64,000 bases of DNA from Flavobacterium sp. TAB 87. Lineage in GTDB: Bacteria; Bacteroidota; Bacteroidia; Flavobacteriales; Flavobacteriaceae. The stretch covers positions 950,696 through 1,014,695 of the forward strand of contig NZ_LLWK01000038.1 of the NCBI RefSeq assembly GCF_001529295.1. Direction: 5' to 3'. Positions 36,695 through 45,553 of the stretch are shown here, piece by piece. Within the stretch, counting starts at the first letter, position 1, and every line of letters begins with the position of its first letter. The notes beneath the pieces are model-generated. The model ran no database searches. It saw only the letters and a program-made list of their open reading frames with translations, and was not told the origin of the DNA. The position numbers and the translations under genes are program-made.

Positions 36695-37445
36695 TGACGC
36701 AAAACATATTTCCAAAACTATTGAGAGTGTGATAAATCAATGTTATCAAAATATCGAATATGTCATAATTGACGGTGGATCAAAAGATTCTACAGTAGAT
36801 AAAATTAATAACTATATTAACAAAGTCAATATTTTTATTTCTGAGCAAGATTTAGGTATTTATGACGCAATGAACAAGGGAACTCGTTTAGCTACTGGAG
36901 ATTTTTTACTTTTCCTTAATTCAGGAGATGTTTTTCACAATAACGGTGTTATTAGCAAATTAGCAGAGTATATTATAAAAGTCAAACCTGTTGATCTTAT
37001 TTATGGAGATGTTGGTATAGCAACCAGTAAAATCAATTTCATTCCAATTCTAAAATCAAAACAAATTAGTTTAATTATAGAAGGAATGGTAGCAAATCAT
37101 CAATCTTGTCTCATAAGCAGAGATTTGCAAACAAAGTACAATTACGATTTAAAGTATAAATTAGCATCAGATTACCATTTTATATTGCGAAGTTATTTAA
37201 ACGGTGCTCGTATTGTGCAAATTGATGAAATTATATCTGTTATTTCAGATGGAGGTGTTTCTGATGCTAACAGATTGTCGGTATTTCGTGAAAAATTGAG
37301 AATAAAAAATGAATTAAATTATTCGCTCAAAAACTACTTTGACTTTTATATCGAATCAGGATACATGTATATTGCTAGTATGGGAAAAAAAATACTTCCA
37401 AATGCTGTGTTAACGATATTATACAAACGTAAATATGAAAATTAG
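36657..37445 (+). CDS. Family 2 glycosyltransferase
   Basis: 262 residues, GT-A fold. It opens ISIITVVYNDAKHISKTIES, with YVIIDGGSKDSTVDKI, SEQDLGIYDAMNKGTR and LFLNSGDVFH. It starts inside the polymerase gene (38-base overlap), implying coupled translation. The motif layout is almost the same as the enzyme at 33404. Confidence 0.9.
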   Translation: MSPKISIITVVYNDAKHISKTIESVINQCYQNIEYVIIDGGSKDSTVDKINNYINKVNIFISEQDLGIYDAMNKGTRLATGDFLLFLNSGDVFHNNGVISKLAEYIIKVKPVDLIYGDVGIATSKINFIPILKSKQISLIIEGMVANHQSCLISRDLQTKYNYDLKYKLASDYHFILRSYLNGARIVQIDEIISVISDGGVSDANRLSVFREKLRIKNELNYSLKNYFDFYIESGYMYIASMGKKILPNAVLTILYKRKYEN

Positions 37446-37706
37446 AATTATAAAGTAACTGCTATATCAATAGTTAATTTTTTTGAAGGAGGTCCATTGT
37501 CAATTCTTTCGGATTGTCTTAAAGATTTAAATAATAGCGAGTTGACCCGTAAATACTCATTTGCTGCTTTAGTTAACAAAAAAGAGTTGTTTAAATATGC
37601 AGTTGAACGTCCTACATTAAACACATCTTTGAAATCAGTTGATGTGCTTATCTTATGTGCCGTGCTTACTTTTTTTAGTTCTCCACAAATATTCTTTAAA
37701 CAATAA
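37435..37706 (+). pseudogene. Remnant of a truncated, frameshifted family 4 glycosyltransferase
   Basis: An ATG at 37435 gives MKIRIIK and a stop, but one base shifted the frame continues VTAISIVNFFEGGPLSILSD and runs open to 37706. The joined product would start like many glycosyltransferases (ISIVNFFEGGPL). A single missing base near 37454 explains the break. Similarity fades after about 70 residues and nothing of a donor domain follows. The overlap with the previous gene's end fits an operon gene that has decayed. Confidence 0.5.
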
Positions 37707-37734
37707 AATTCATCAAATTTTAAATTTAAAAAAA

Positions 37735-38745
37735 ATGTTACTAATCGACGCCGTTTATATTAATGTTGGAGGTGGAAAAGTCCTTTTAGACTATTTAATT
37801 GAAGAATTAGAAAAAACCAGTGCACAAATTGTCTACTTATTTGATAGTCGCATAAAAGAAAAGCATCCAGTTATAAAAAAATCTAATACTATATTTTATA
37901 TCGAAGCAGGATTATTGTCGAGATTTAAATTTTATAAAGCAAACAAAAATACATTTGAGAAGATACTATGTTTAGGAAATATTCCACCTATGGTTGCACA
38001 GAATTGTGAGGTAATAACCTATTTTCATAACCCGATGTACCTTGATGTTCCGGAAGATTTTAATTTTATTGAAAAGTTTAAATACTCTTTAAAAGTTTCA
38101 ATAATAAAGTTCTTTAAAAACACTACAAGTTGGTGGGTGCAAAGCGATTTAATTAAAACCTCTTTTATAAATAAATTTAAAGTTTCTGAAAGCAAAGTAA
38201 TTATAAAACCATTTTATCCTCCATTTAAGGAGTTAGTACCAAACGTTCCTGTACGGAAAAAACACACCTATCTATATGTTAGTAATGCAACACCTAATAA
38301 AAATCATATTAGATTATTAGAGGCTTTTTGTGCCTTTTATGACAAATATCGTGTAGGAGAGTTAACAGTTACAATAAGTAAAGATTACCCTATCGTGCTT
38401 AAGGCTATTAATGATAAAATCACATTAGGATATCCAATTATAAATACTGGATTTATAAAAAGAGATGATTTGAAGTTATTATATTTACAAAATGAATATC
38501 TTGTTTTCCCCTCATTGGCGGAAAGCTTTGGATTAGGTCTAGTTGAGTCAATTGAAAATGGATGTAAAGTCTTAGGTGCTGATTTACCTTATACATATGC
38601 AGTTTGTGAACCTTCACTGGTTTTTGATCCTTACAACGTGTCTTTGATTTACAATACATTTATAAGAACAATTCAAGAAGATTTGAAACCTAGTGTTAGT
38701 AAGATAGAAAATAAAATAGATGATTTAATTAATATCTTAACTTAA
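37735..38745 (+). CDS. Family 4 glycosyltransferase
   Basis: 336 residues from the ATG at 37735 (MLLIDAVYINVGGGKVLLDY); an in-frame start at 37639 would add 32 residues over the pseudogene and is not supported. GT-B landmarks: VGGGKVLLDYLI, YFHNPMYL, TYLYVSNATPNKNHIRLLEAF and the donor-site region FPSLAESFGLGLVESIENG. A retaining mechanism is expected from the family; the sugar is unknown. Confidence 0.87.
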   Translation: MLLIDAVYINVGGGKVLLDYLIEELEKTSAQIVYLFDSRIKEKHPVIKKSNTIFYIEAGLLSRFKFYKANKNTFEKILCLGNIPPMVAQNCEVITYFHNPMYLDVPEDFNFIEKFKYSLKVSIIKFFKNTTSWWVQSDLIKTSFINKFKVSESKVIIKPFYPPFKELVPNVPVRKKHTYLYVSNATPNKNHIRLLEAFCAFYDKYRVGELTVTISKDYPIVLKAINDKITLGYPIINTGFIKRDDLKLLYLQNEYLVFPSLAESFGLGLVESIENGCKVLGADLPYTYAVCEPSLVFDPYNVSLIYNTFIRTIQEDLKPSVSKIENKIDDLINILT

Positions 38746-38757
38746 TAGATTAAAGTA

Positions 38758-39573
38758 ATGAATATATCAGCTAGTATAGTTTTTTATTGCTCTGATTTTA
38801 ATGATTTTGAGAGGGTTTTGGAAAGTTTCTTTATTTTAAATGCAAATATTACAATTTATATTATTGACAATTCTCCAACGAATATATTAAAAAGTAATAT
38901 TAGTGATCCCAAAATTCACTACATCCACAATCCAAGTAATCCCGGATTTGGAGCAGCTCATAATATTGCAATTACAAAAGCAATGGCATCTGGTTCCAAA
39001 TATCATTTTGTGATTAATCCTGATGTTTATTTTGATACAGATGTAATATCACCAATGGTTGATTTTATGTCTCAACACAAAGACATAGGCATGATGATGC
39101 CAAAGATCTTAAATGAAGATGGATCGGTTCAAAATTTACCTAAATTACTGCCTTCTCCGTATAGTATTTTTATGCGGAAATTTAAAAAACCACAAAATAT
39201 TTACAATGCCTTTATTAACAAATACGAATTGAGGAAGGTGCCAGAAGATGCAATCTACAACGCACCTATTCTTTCAGGCTGTTTTACTTTATTAAATATT
39301 GAAGCTATTAAAGAAGTGGGAATGTATGATGATACCTTTTTTATGTATTTTGAAGATTGGGATTTGTCACGAAGAATGCATTTAAAATATAAAACTATTT
39401 ATTTTCCCAAAGTTTCTATCTATCACGGTTATGAATCTGGCGCCAATAAGAGTTCAAAATTATTCAAGATATTTGTCAATTCAGCAATAAATTATTTTAA
39501 CAAGTGGGGTTGGTTTTTTGATGAAGATCGAGTTAATATAAATAAAAAAGCATTAGCACAATTTAATAAATGA
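38758..39573 (+). CDS. Family 2 glycosyltransferase (rhamnosyltransferase-like)
   Basis: 271 residues, GT-A fold: YIIDNSPTN, NPGFGAAHNIAI, FVINPDVYFD (DxD-like site), and FFMYFEDWDLSRRMHLKY. The NPGFGAAHN and EDWDLSRR motifs are those of the WbbL/rhamnosyltransferase group, and dTDP-rhamnose genes are present in the locus, but the assignment to rhamnose is inference. The stop overlaps the next start by 4 bases. Confidence 0.87.
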   Translation: MNISASIVFYCSDFNDFERVLESFFILNANITIYIIDNSPTNILKSNISDPKIHYIHNPSNPGFGAAHNIAITKAMASGSKYHFVINPDVYFDTDVISPMVDFMSQHKDIGMMMPKILNEDGSVQNLPKLLPSPYSIFMRKFKKPQNIYNAFINKYELRKVPEDAIYNAPILSGCFTLLNIEAIKEVGMYDDTFFMYFEDWDLSRRMHLKYKTIYFPKVSIYHGYESGANKSSKLFKIFVNSAINYFNKWGWFFDEDRVNINKKALAQFNK

Positions 39574-40469
39574 AAATAACCATCACAGGCGCAACAGGCT
39601 TTGTTGGAATAAACCTTCAAAAATATCTAGGAACTGATTTCAATGTATCTCGAATGTCGCTTCGATACATTCCTAACCAAAATTTAAGTTTACAAGGTGA
39701 TGCAATAATTCATTTGGCAGGTAAAGCTCATGATTTAAAAAAAGTCTCCACTCCGCTAGATTATTATGAGGCGAATTTTGAACTTACTAAGCAATTGTTT
39801 GATGCGTTTTTAATTTCTAATTTGTCTGTTTTTATCTTTATGAGTACCGTTAAAGCAGTAGCTGATGAAGTTGCGGGAACGCTGACGGAGCAAGCACTTC
39901 CTGAACCCAAAACCCATTATGGAATCGCAAAGCGTCAAGCAGAGGAATATATTTTGTCACAGCAAATTCCTGAAGGTAAAAAAGTATATATACTTAGACC
40001 GTGCATGATTCATGGGCCAGGAAATAAGGGAAATCTGAACTTATTGTATAAATTGGTTTGCAAAGGAATGCCCTGGCCGCTCGGAGATTTTGAAAATCAG
40101 CGCTCTTTTTTGAGTGTAGAAAATCTTTGTTTTGTTATTAATGAATTATTTGATAACGAAAATATTGAATCTGGCATTTATAATGTAGCAGACGATCAAC
40201 CGCTCTCAACAAACGAATTGATAGCTATTATTGGTCAAAGCATCGGAAAAAAACACATGATTTTAAACATTAAATCAACTTGGATCAAAAGGGTAGCGAA
40301 AATTGGAGATACTTTTCGATTGCCACTTACTTCCGAGCGACTGCAAAAGCTTACTGAAAATTATCTTGTGAGTAACGATAAAATTGTAAAAGCAATGGGC
40401 AAAAAGTTACCACTAAGTAGCCGTCAAGGTCTTATAAATACATTTAAGTCATTCAAAAGCATAACATAA
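39570..40469 (+). CDS. UDP-4-keto-6-deoxy-HexNAc 4-reductase-like epimerase family protein (WbpV type)
   Basis: 299-residue extended SDR. TGATGFVGINL is the cofactor site, HLAGKAHDL follows, FIFMSTVKAV carries the active Ser/Thr and THYGIAKRQAE the Tyr-Lys pair; LRPCMIHGPGNKGNLNLLYK comes later. Its motifs are like WbpV/WreQ, which reduce UDP-4-keto-6-deoxy-GlcNAc to UDP-QuiNAc. The PglF/WbpM-like dehydratase at 46725 would supply the substrate. UDP-glucose 4-epimerase-like function is an alternative. Confidence 0.8.
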   Translation: MKITITGATGFVGINLQKYLGTDFNVSRMSLRYIPNQNLSLQGDAIIHLAGKAHDLKKVSTPLDYYEANFELTKQLFDAFLISNLSVFIFMSTVKAVADEVAGTLTEQALPEPKTHYGIAKRQAEEYILSQQIPEGKKVYILRPCMIHGPGNKGNLNLLYKLVCKGMPWPLGDFENQRSFLSVENLCFVINELFDNENIESGIYNVADDQPLSTNELIAIIGQSIGKKHMILNIKSTWIKRVAKIGDTFRLPLTSERLQKLTENYLVSNDKIVKAMGKKLPLSSRQGLINTFKSFKSIT

Positions 40470-40504
40470 TGCAATACAATTGTATTTTTTTTCAAGTAGA
40501 ATAA

Positions 40505-40709
40505 ATGGTCGTTAATTTTACTAAAGTCAAATATTGTTTTGAAGTTATGTTTATAGTAGCTGCTATTGCCTATGCTTTTTGCAATTTTATTCTTCCAAAT
40601 AATGGGTGCAATTAACGATGGAGCGGGGCATAAAGACATTCAAATTTTAACTTCGAGTCGTATATTGGTGCATATAACTTTAGTTTTAATTCTTTTTTTT
40701 ATGAGATGA
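40505..40709 (+). other. Short hydrophobic open frames, possible gene remnant
   Basis: An ATG at 40505 opens a 36-residue frame ending at 40615 with a membrane-like stretch (MFIVAAIAYAFCNFIL). A second frame (ATG 40572, 45 residues, ending 40709) continues hydrophobic and its stop overlaps the ATG of the next gene as ATGA. This could be a small membrane protein coupled to the polymerase-like gene, or two pieces of a frameshifted one. Coding evidence is weak. Confidence 0.3.
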
Positions 40710-41731
40710 TTGCACTATTGCTATTATTACTATTTACCTATTTGAGCTTTTATTTTGCTTGTTTAGTAAAGCCTCGTTCAAAAAAAATGTTCATTTTTGT
40801 AGGTGTTTTTATTGTCAGCTCATTGGTGCTAAGAACGATGATAAAGTTCGAATTGAGTAATGATTATTTCCTATACTATAATTTTGAAATTTTTCATCAA
40901 CCTAGCGGTTTTCTTTCTTATTTAATAAACGAGCCCTATCTATTTGCAGTTTATTCATTTTTTAATTGCTTACTAGAGGACAAAACAACTGTTTTTAGTG
41001 CAATGTTCTGGTTTAATTTTCTGCTAAGTACTGCATTCTTTGTATGGTTAATCTTTAGAAATGATATCGAAGCATGGAAGAAAATACTTTTATTTGTAGT
41101 GCATTATTTTTTGTTTGGCTATGTTTTACTTCGAAATGGACCTTCTTATATATTATTTGCAGTGTTTTTTCATTACACTTTTAGAGATCAAAAATTCAAT
41201 TGGGTTTTATTAACTCCATTTATGCATATTAGTTCAAGTTTAATGTTAATCACCTATCTGCATAAATGGAAACATTATTTTAAAATGCTGTTGGCGCTGC
41301 CAATTATCGCTTTCTTATTCTATTTAATTTTAAAACATTTTTTATCAGAAATTGTGGCATTTGATTCGATTAGGTCGAAAGTCGAAATATATTCACAAGG
41401 AATGCCTTTAATTGGGTTTATGCACATACTCTTTTTTCTATGTATTGCCGGTTTGGTTGGTTTGGGATTTATAATTTACAAACGTAAAATGCTTCATCCC
41501 ATATTGGTAACCACTTTTATTTTTTACTGCGTAACTTTTTTTATTAATCCTATTGTAGCGCATCGTTTTTCGCCCTACCTACTTTTCGCCCTATTATTAT
41601 TTCCATTTGATAAAATTAAAAATGACAAAGCTGTTTTGACTATCAATCGACTTAGTGTTTTGCTTTTTCCTATGTTTGTCTATTTCTTATACCAGACACA
41701 TCGTGTAGCAACTTTTGAAGATTTTCTTTAA
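40706..41731 (+). CDS. EpsG-like multi-pass membrane protein, possible polymerase
   Basis: 341 residues with about nine to ten hydrophobic segments. The early pattern SNDYFLYYNFEIFHQPSG with an acidic loop and later FGYVLLRNGPSYILFAVFFH is typical of the EpsG/Wzy group of polysaccharide polymerases. The locus has another Wzy-like protein at 35435. No catalytic residues can be assigned. A 97-base gap then leads to rfbC. Confidence 0.75.
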   Translation: MIALLLLLLFTYLSFYFACLVKPRSKKMFIFVGVFIVSSLVLRTMIKFELSNDYFLYYNFEIFHQPSGFLSYLINEPYLFAVYSFFNCLLEDKTTVFSAMFWFNFLLSTAFFVWLIFRNDIEAWKKILLFVVHYFLFGYVLLRNGPSYILFAVFFHYTFRDQKFNWVLLTPFMHISSSLMLITYLHKWKHYFKMLLALPIIAFLFYLILKHFLSEIVAFDSIRSKVEIYSQGMPLIGFMHILFFLCIAGLVGLGFIIYKRKMLHPILVTTFIFYCVTFFINPIVAHRFSPYLLFALLLFPFDKIKNDKAVLTINRLSVLLFPMFVYFLYQTHRVATFEDFL

Positions 41732-41828
41732 AAACAATCAAGCTAGTTGCCGAAAAGATTACTTTTATTTAATTCGATTTTCGGATTAAAAACAATAAAT
41801 AATATTAAAAATAATAATCTAATATAAA

Positions 41829-42377
41829 ATGACAGTAGAAAAAACCCCAATCCAAGATTTGGTTATTATAAACCCCAATGTATTCAACGACGACCGTGGA
41901 TACTTTTTCGAAGCTTATAATAAAGCAAAATTTAATGAGAATGGAATTATGTATAATTTTATTCAGGACAATCAATCTTTTTCTACTAAAGGCGTAATTC
42001 GTGGTCTGCACTTGCAAATAAATCCTTTTGCACAAGCCAAATTAGTCCGCGTGCTGCAGGGAGAAATTCTCGATGTCGCCGTAGACTTACGTAAAAATTC
42101 GCCAACTTACGGACAGCATTTTAGTGTTGTTTTGAGTGCCGAGAATAAAAAGCAATTGATGGTCCCGCACGGCTTTGCGCATGGTTTTTCGGTGTTAAGT
42201 GAAGCAGTATCGGTACTGTACAAAGTTGATCAGCTTTATGATAAGGAAAGTGAAAGAGGAATACGTTATGATGATCCTACATTAGCTATTGACTGGAAAG
42301 TTGCACCTTTGGATGTGATTGTTTCTGAAAAAGATATGATTTTGCCTGGATTTGATGCTATTGATTGGGAGTTTTAA
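41829..42377 (+). CDS. rfbC: dTDP-4-dehydrorhamnose 3,5-epimerase
   Basis: 182 residues, the normal RfbC size. NPNVFNDDRGYFFEAYN, QDNQSFSTKGVIRGLHLQ with the catalytic His, VDLRKNSPTYG and PHGFAHGF are diagnostic. It turns dTDP-4-keto-6-deoxyglucose (from rfbB at 13088) into the L-rhamnose precursor. It is the first gene of the conserved 3' part, where base composition is again less A+T-rich. Confidence 0.96.
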   Translation: MTVEKTPIQDLVIINPNVFNDDRGYFFEAYNKAKFNENGIMYNFIQDNQSFSTKGVIRGLHLQINPFAQAKLVRVLQGEILDVAVDLRKNSPTYGQHFSVVLSAENKKQLMVPHGFAHGFSVLSEAVSVLYKVDQLYDKESERGIRYDDPTLAIDWKVAPLDVIVSEKDMILPGFDAIDWEF

Positions 42378-42475
42378 TTAGTTACTAGTGACTAATGAAT
42401 AGTGAGGCGTTACTGTGAGTGGTGAATCTTAGGTATGCTTGGCTGCGAATACTGAGTGGTTAAGAGTTATGTGAA
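42378..42475. repeat. Low-complexity AGTGAATAGTGAG-type repeat
   Basis: A short block of imperfect units (TAGTGACTAATGAATAGTGAGG and similar) sits between rfbC and rfbD, of the same style as at 16.6, 44.3, 48.8, 49.3 and 51.4 kb. No gene was found in it. Confidence 0.55.
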
Positions 42476-42492
42476 ATGAAAAATTTATAATT

Positions 42493-43356
42493 GTGAAAAA
42501 AATATTAATTACCGGAGCCAATGGTCAATTGGGATCCGAATTGAAAGTTTTAGCGGAAAATTACTCGCAATATGAGTGGATTTATACCGATAGAGAAGAA
42601 TTAGATCTATGTAATTTAACAAAGCTGGAAACAGAATTGGATGCTATAAATCCGCAGATTATTATCAATTGTGCCGCGCATACAGCAGTTGATAGAGCAG
42701 AATCTGAACTTGAATTGTCCGATATTTTAAATCATAAATGTGTGTCAATTTTAGCAAAGTGGAGCGGGACGAATGGCTGTCAATTTATTCATGTGTCGAC
42801 CGATTACGTTTTTGATGGGACATCAGCGACTGCTTTGACTGAAGAAGCAGCTGTTAATCCTATCAATGTTTATGGAAAAACAAAATTAGCGGGGGAAAAC
42901 GCATGTCTAGAGAACAATCCAAATGCCATCGTCATTCGTACTTCGTGGGTTTATTCAAGCTACGGTGCTAATTTTGTTAAAACGATGTCGCGCCTAATGC
43001 AAGAACGAGATGCGCTAAGTATTGTAAATGATCAGATCGGAAGTCCTACCTACGCAGCTGACTTAGCACAAGCAATTATGGTAATTCTTACCAGCTCAAA
43101 CTGGGAACCGGGAATTTATAATTTCTCTAACGAGGGCGAAATTAGTTGGTATGAATTTGCATTAGCCATTCAGGAAATAGGTGGGTTTCAATGCGAAATT
43201 AGTGGCATTCCGAGTTCGGCTTATCCTACGCCCGCTACAAGACCAGCCTACTCGTTGCTAGATAAATCTAAGATTAGAAATGTATATGAAGTAGCTGTTC
43301 CCTATTATAAAGACAGTTTGAAAAAATGCATGCAATTGTTAAATAATGTCATTTAG
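42493..43356 (+). CDS. rfbD: dTDP-4-dehydrorhamnose reductase
   Basis: 287 residues starting at a GTG (MKKILITGANGQLGSEL). The cofactor motif TGANGQLG, NCAAHTAVDRAE, STDYVFDG, VNVYGK-type PINVYGKTKLAGE and RTSWVYS match RfbD. It makes dTDP-L-rhamnose. No ATG lies in frame close by, so the GTG decides the start. Confidence 0.95.
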   Translation: MKKILITGANGQLGSELKVLAENYSQYEWIYTDREELDLCNLTKLETELDAINPQIIINCAAHTAVDRAESELELSDILNHKCVSILAKWSGTNGCQFIHVSTDYVFDGTSATALTEEAAVNPINVYGKTKLAGENACLENNPNAIVIRTSWVYSSYGANFVKTMSRLMQERDALSIVNDQIGSPTYAADLAQAIMVILTSSNWEPGIYNFSNEGEISWYEFALAIQEIGGFQCEISGIPSSAYPTPATRPAYSLLDKSKIRNVYEVAVPYYKDSLKKCMQLLNNVI

Positions 43357-43393
43357 TAAAACATTCTAATATATTTAATTTAAAATAAAAAAA

Positions 43394-44263
43394 ATGAAAG
43401 GAATAATATTAGCAGGTGGCTCAGGAACAAGATTACACCCATTAACCTTAGCAGTTAGCAAACAGTTAATGCCTGTGTACGATAAACCAATGATTTATTA
43501 TCCATTATCAACCTTGTTAATGGCAGGTATTCATGAGATATTAATAATTTCAACACCACACGATTTACCTCATTTTAAGAAATTATTAGGTGATGGTAGT
43601 TCAATAGGATGCCAATTTAGTTATGCTGAACAACCTAATCCTAATGGCTTAGCGCAAGCATTTGTAATTGGAGAAGAATTTATAGGAAAGGATAAAGTAG
43701 CTTTGGTTTTAGGAGATAATATTTTCTTTGGAACCAATATGCAACAATTGTTAAAAGAGAATTCGAATCCAGAAGGCGGAGTCGTCTTTGCTTATCACGT
43801 TGCTGACCCGGAACGTTATGGTGTCGTGGAATTTGATGACAGTAAAAAAGCGATTTCTATTGAAGAAAAACCTTTGGAACCAAAATCAAATTATGCCGTA
43901 CCAGGACTGTATTTTTATGATAATTCTGTGGTAGAAATTGCTAAGAATATTGAGCCAAGCGCTAGAGGAGAATATGAAATTACGGATGTAAATATAGTCT
44001 ATCTAGAGCAAGGGAAACTAAAAGTAGGTATTTTAAGTCGCGGTACCGCTTGGCTGGATACGGGGACTTTTAATAGTTTAATGCAAGCAGGACAATTTGT
44101 TCAGGTTTTAGAGGAGCGTCAAGGTTTAAAAGTGGGTTGTATTGAAGAAATTGCTTGGAGACAAGGTTTTATCAATTCAGATCAATTACGCGCTTTAGCT
44201 GAGCCCTTAAAAAAATCTGGCTATGGTGAATATTTAATAAATTTATTGAAGTATAAAATTTAG
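43394..44263 (+). CDS. rfbA: Glucose-1-phosphate thymidylyltransferase
   Basis: 289 residues. [18 protein letters not shown] carries the nucleotide-binding loop, and [42 protein letters not shown] and TAWLDTGT are RfbA hallmarks. It forms dTDP-glucose, the first step of the rhamnose route shared with rfbB, rfbC and rfbD of this locus. Confidence 0.97.
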   Translation: MKGIILAGGSGTRLHPLTLAVSKQLMPVYDKPMIYYPLSTLLMAGIHEILIISTPHDLPHFKKLLGDGSSIGCQFSYAEQPNPNGLAQAFVIGEEFIGKDKVALVLGDNIFFGTNMQQLLKENSNPEGGVVFAYHVADPERYGVVEFDDSKKAISIEEKPLEPKSNYAVPGLYFYDNSVVEIAKNIEPSARGEYEITDVNIVYLEQGKLKVGILSRGTAWLDTGTFNSLMQAGQFVQVLEERQGLKVGCIEEIAWRQGFINSDQLRALAEPLKKSGYGEYLINLLKYKI

Positions 44264-44279
44264 GGCGAATGAAGTAAGT

Positions 44280-44440
44280 AAGTTTTAATTATTAATTATT
44301 AAGTGTTAATTATTAAGTAGTGAGTGTTAATTATTAATTGTTAATTATTAAGTAGTGAGTAGTGAGTATTAATTATTAAGTATTAATTAGTGAGTAGTAG
44401 TTAATTAGTTTTGAATAGTTAATATTAAGTGTGAGTAGTA
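44280..44440. repeat. TTAATTATTAAG / GTAGTGAGTAG low-complexity repeat
   Basis: Imperfect short units mixing TTAATTATTAAG with TAGTGAGTAGTGAG fill the middle of the 329-base gap between rfbA and the WecA-like gene. The rest of that gap (up to 44592) shows no gene; an upstream in-frame start at 44470 would translate into untypical sequence. Confidence 0.6.
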
Positions 44441-44592
44441 CTAGTTGGTAACTCCTATATCACTTTACATTGCTAGTTCGCGCCTTACAAGGCTTTTTTC
44501 TCGAACAATCCAAGTTTGAGATCTCATTCATAGTTCAAAATTCAATTTTACAAAGTTTACGGTTGATAATTCAAACAATTTATAATTTTAAA

Positions 44593-45537
44593 ATGCAGTA
44601 TTTTTTTTTATTCTTTCTTTTTCTGGGTATTGAGTTGCTTTACTTTAGACTTGCAGATCACTACAATATAATAGACAAGCCTAATAGTCGTTCTTCTCAT
44701 ACTTCTATTACTTTGAGAGGGGGCGGAATTATCTTTCCAATTGCCATGATTGTCGCCTGTTTTATGGGGTATTGTTCGTGGTATTTTACGCTGGCAGTTG
44801 TGCTGGTTGGTGCTGTTAGCTTTATAGACGATATTAAACCCATTTCTCAATTGCCCCGTTTTGCCTTTCATTGTATTGCTATTTTATTAGTTATTTACGA
44901 TTTAGACTTGTTTCGTGAGCCAATTTGGTTGTTAATGTTACTCTTTATTTTGGTGATTGGATGGGTGAATGCTTTTAATTTTATGGATGGAATTAACGGT
45001 ATCACTGTCTTATATGCTTTAGTGGCTATTGGCTCTTTTGCTTACTTACCCGTTAATTTTGTGCATTTTTCATTACTATCTAGTATGTTTATTGCAGCTG
45101 CGGTTTTTGGAATCTTTAATTTTCGAAAAAAAGCAAAAACTTTTGCTGGAGATGTGGGCAGTATTGGCATGGCTGTGTTTCTAGGCTATTTTATGATTTT
45201 TACGATTTTAGAAACGGGACAAATTGGTTACCTTTTATTTTTTGCTGTATACGGAATTGATGCTATTATTACTATTGCAAGTCGTTTGGCAAAAAGAGAA
45301 AATATATTCGAAGCACACCGCTCACATTTATACCAGTATTTAGCGAATGAACTTGGCTTTTCACATTTAAAAGTGGCTTTTTTATATGCTTTTGTACAAA
45401 TTATTATAAACCTACTCTTAATATTTTTAGATAAAAACGATATGCTAACCTTCTTAGTTAGCTTAGGAATTTTAGTCGTTCTAAGTTTTGCTTATTTGTT
45501 TATGAGAAGAGCAGTGGTGAAGAAAATTGCTATTTAA
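44593..45537 (+). CDS. WecA/WbpL-like undecaprenyl-phosphate sugar-1-phosphate transferase
   Basis: 314 residues from the ATG at 44593 (MQYFFLFFLFLGIELLYFRL), which begins right at the first membrane segment. About ten membrane segments plus the family motifs SSHTSITLRGGG, the acidic AVSFIDDIKPIS, NFMDGINGI, FAGDVGSIGMA and HRSHLYQ. It starts the repeat unit by moving a HexNAc-1-P-type sugar onto undecaprenyl phosphate. With QuiNAc-type genes (39570, 46725) present, UDP-QuiNAc or UDP-FucNAc as in WbpL is plausible. Confidence 0.9.
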   Translation: MQYFFLFFLFLGIELLYFRLADHYNIIDKPNSRSSHTSITLRGGGIIFPIAMIVACFMGYCSWYFTLAVVLVGAVSFIDDIKPISQLPRFAFHCIAILLVIYDLDLFREPIWLLMLLFILVIGWVNAFNFMDGINGITVLYALVAIGSFAYLPVNFVHFSLLSSMFIAAAVFGIFNFRKKAKTFAGDVGSIGMAVFLGYFMIFTILETGQIGYLLFFAVYGIDAIITIASRLAKRENIFEAHRSHLYQYLANELGFSHLKVAFLYAFVQIIINLLLIFLDKNDMLTFLVSLGILVVLSFAYLFMRRAVVKKIAI

Positions 45538-45553
45538 TGAATTTTTTTAAAGG

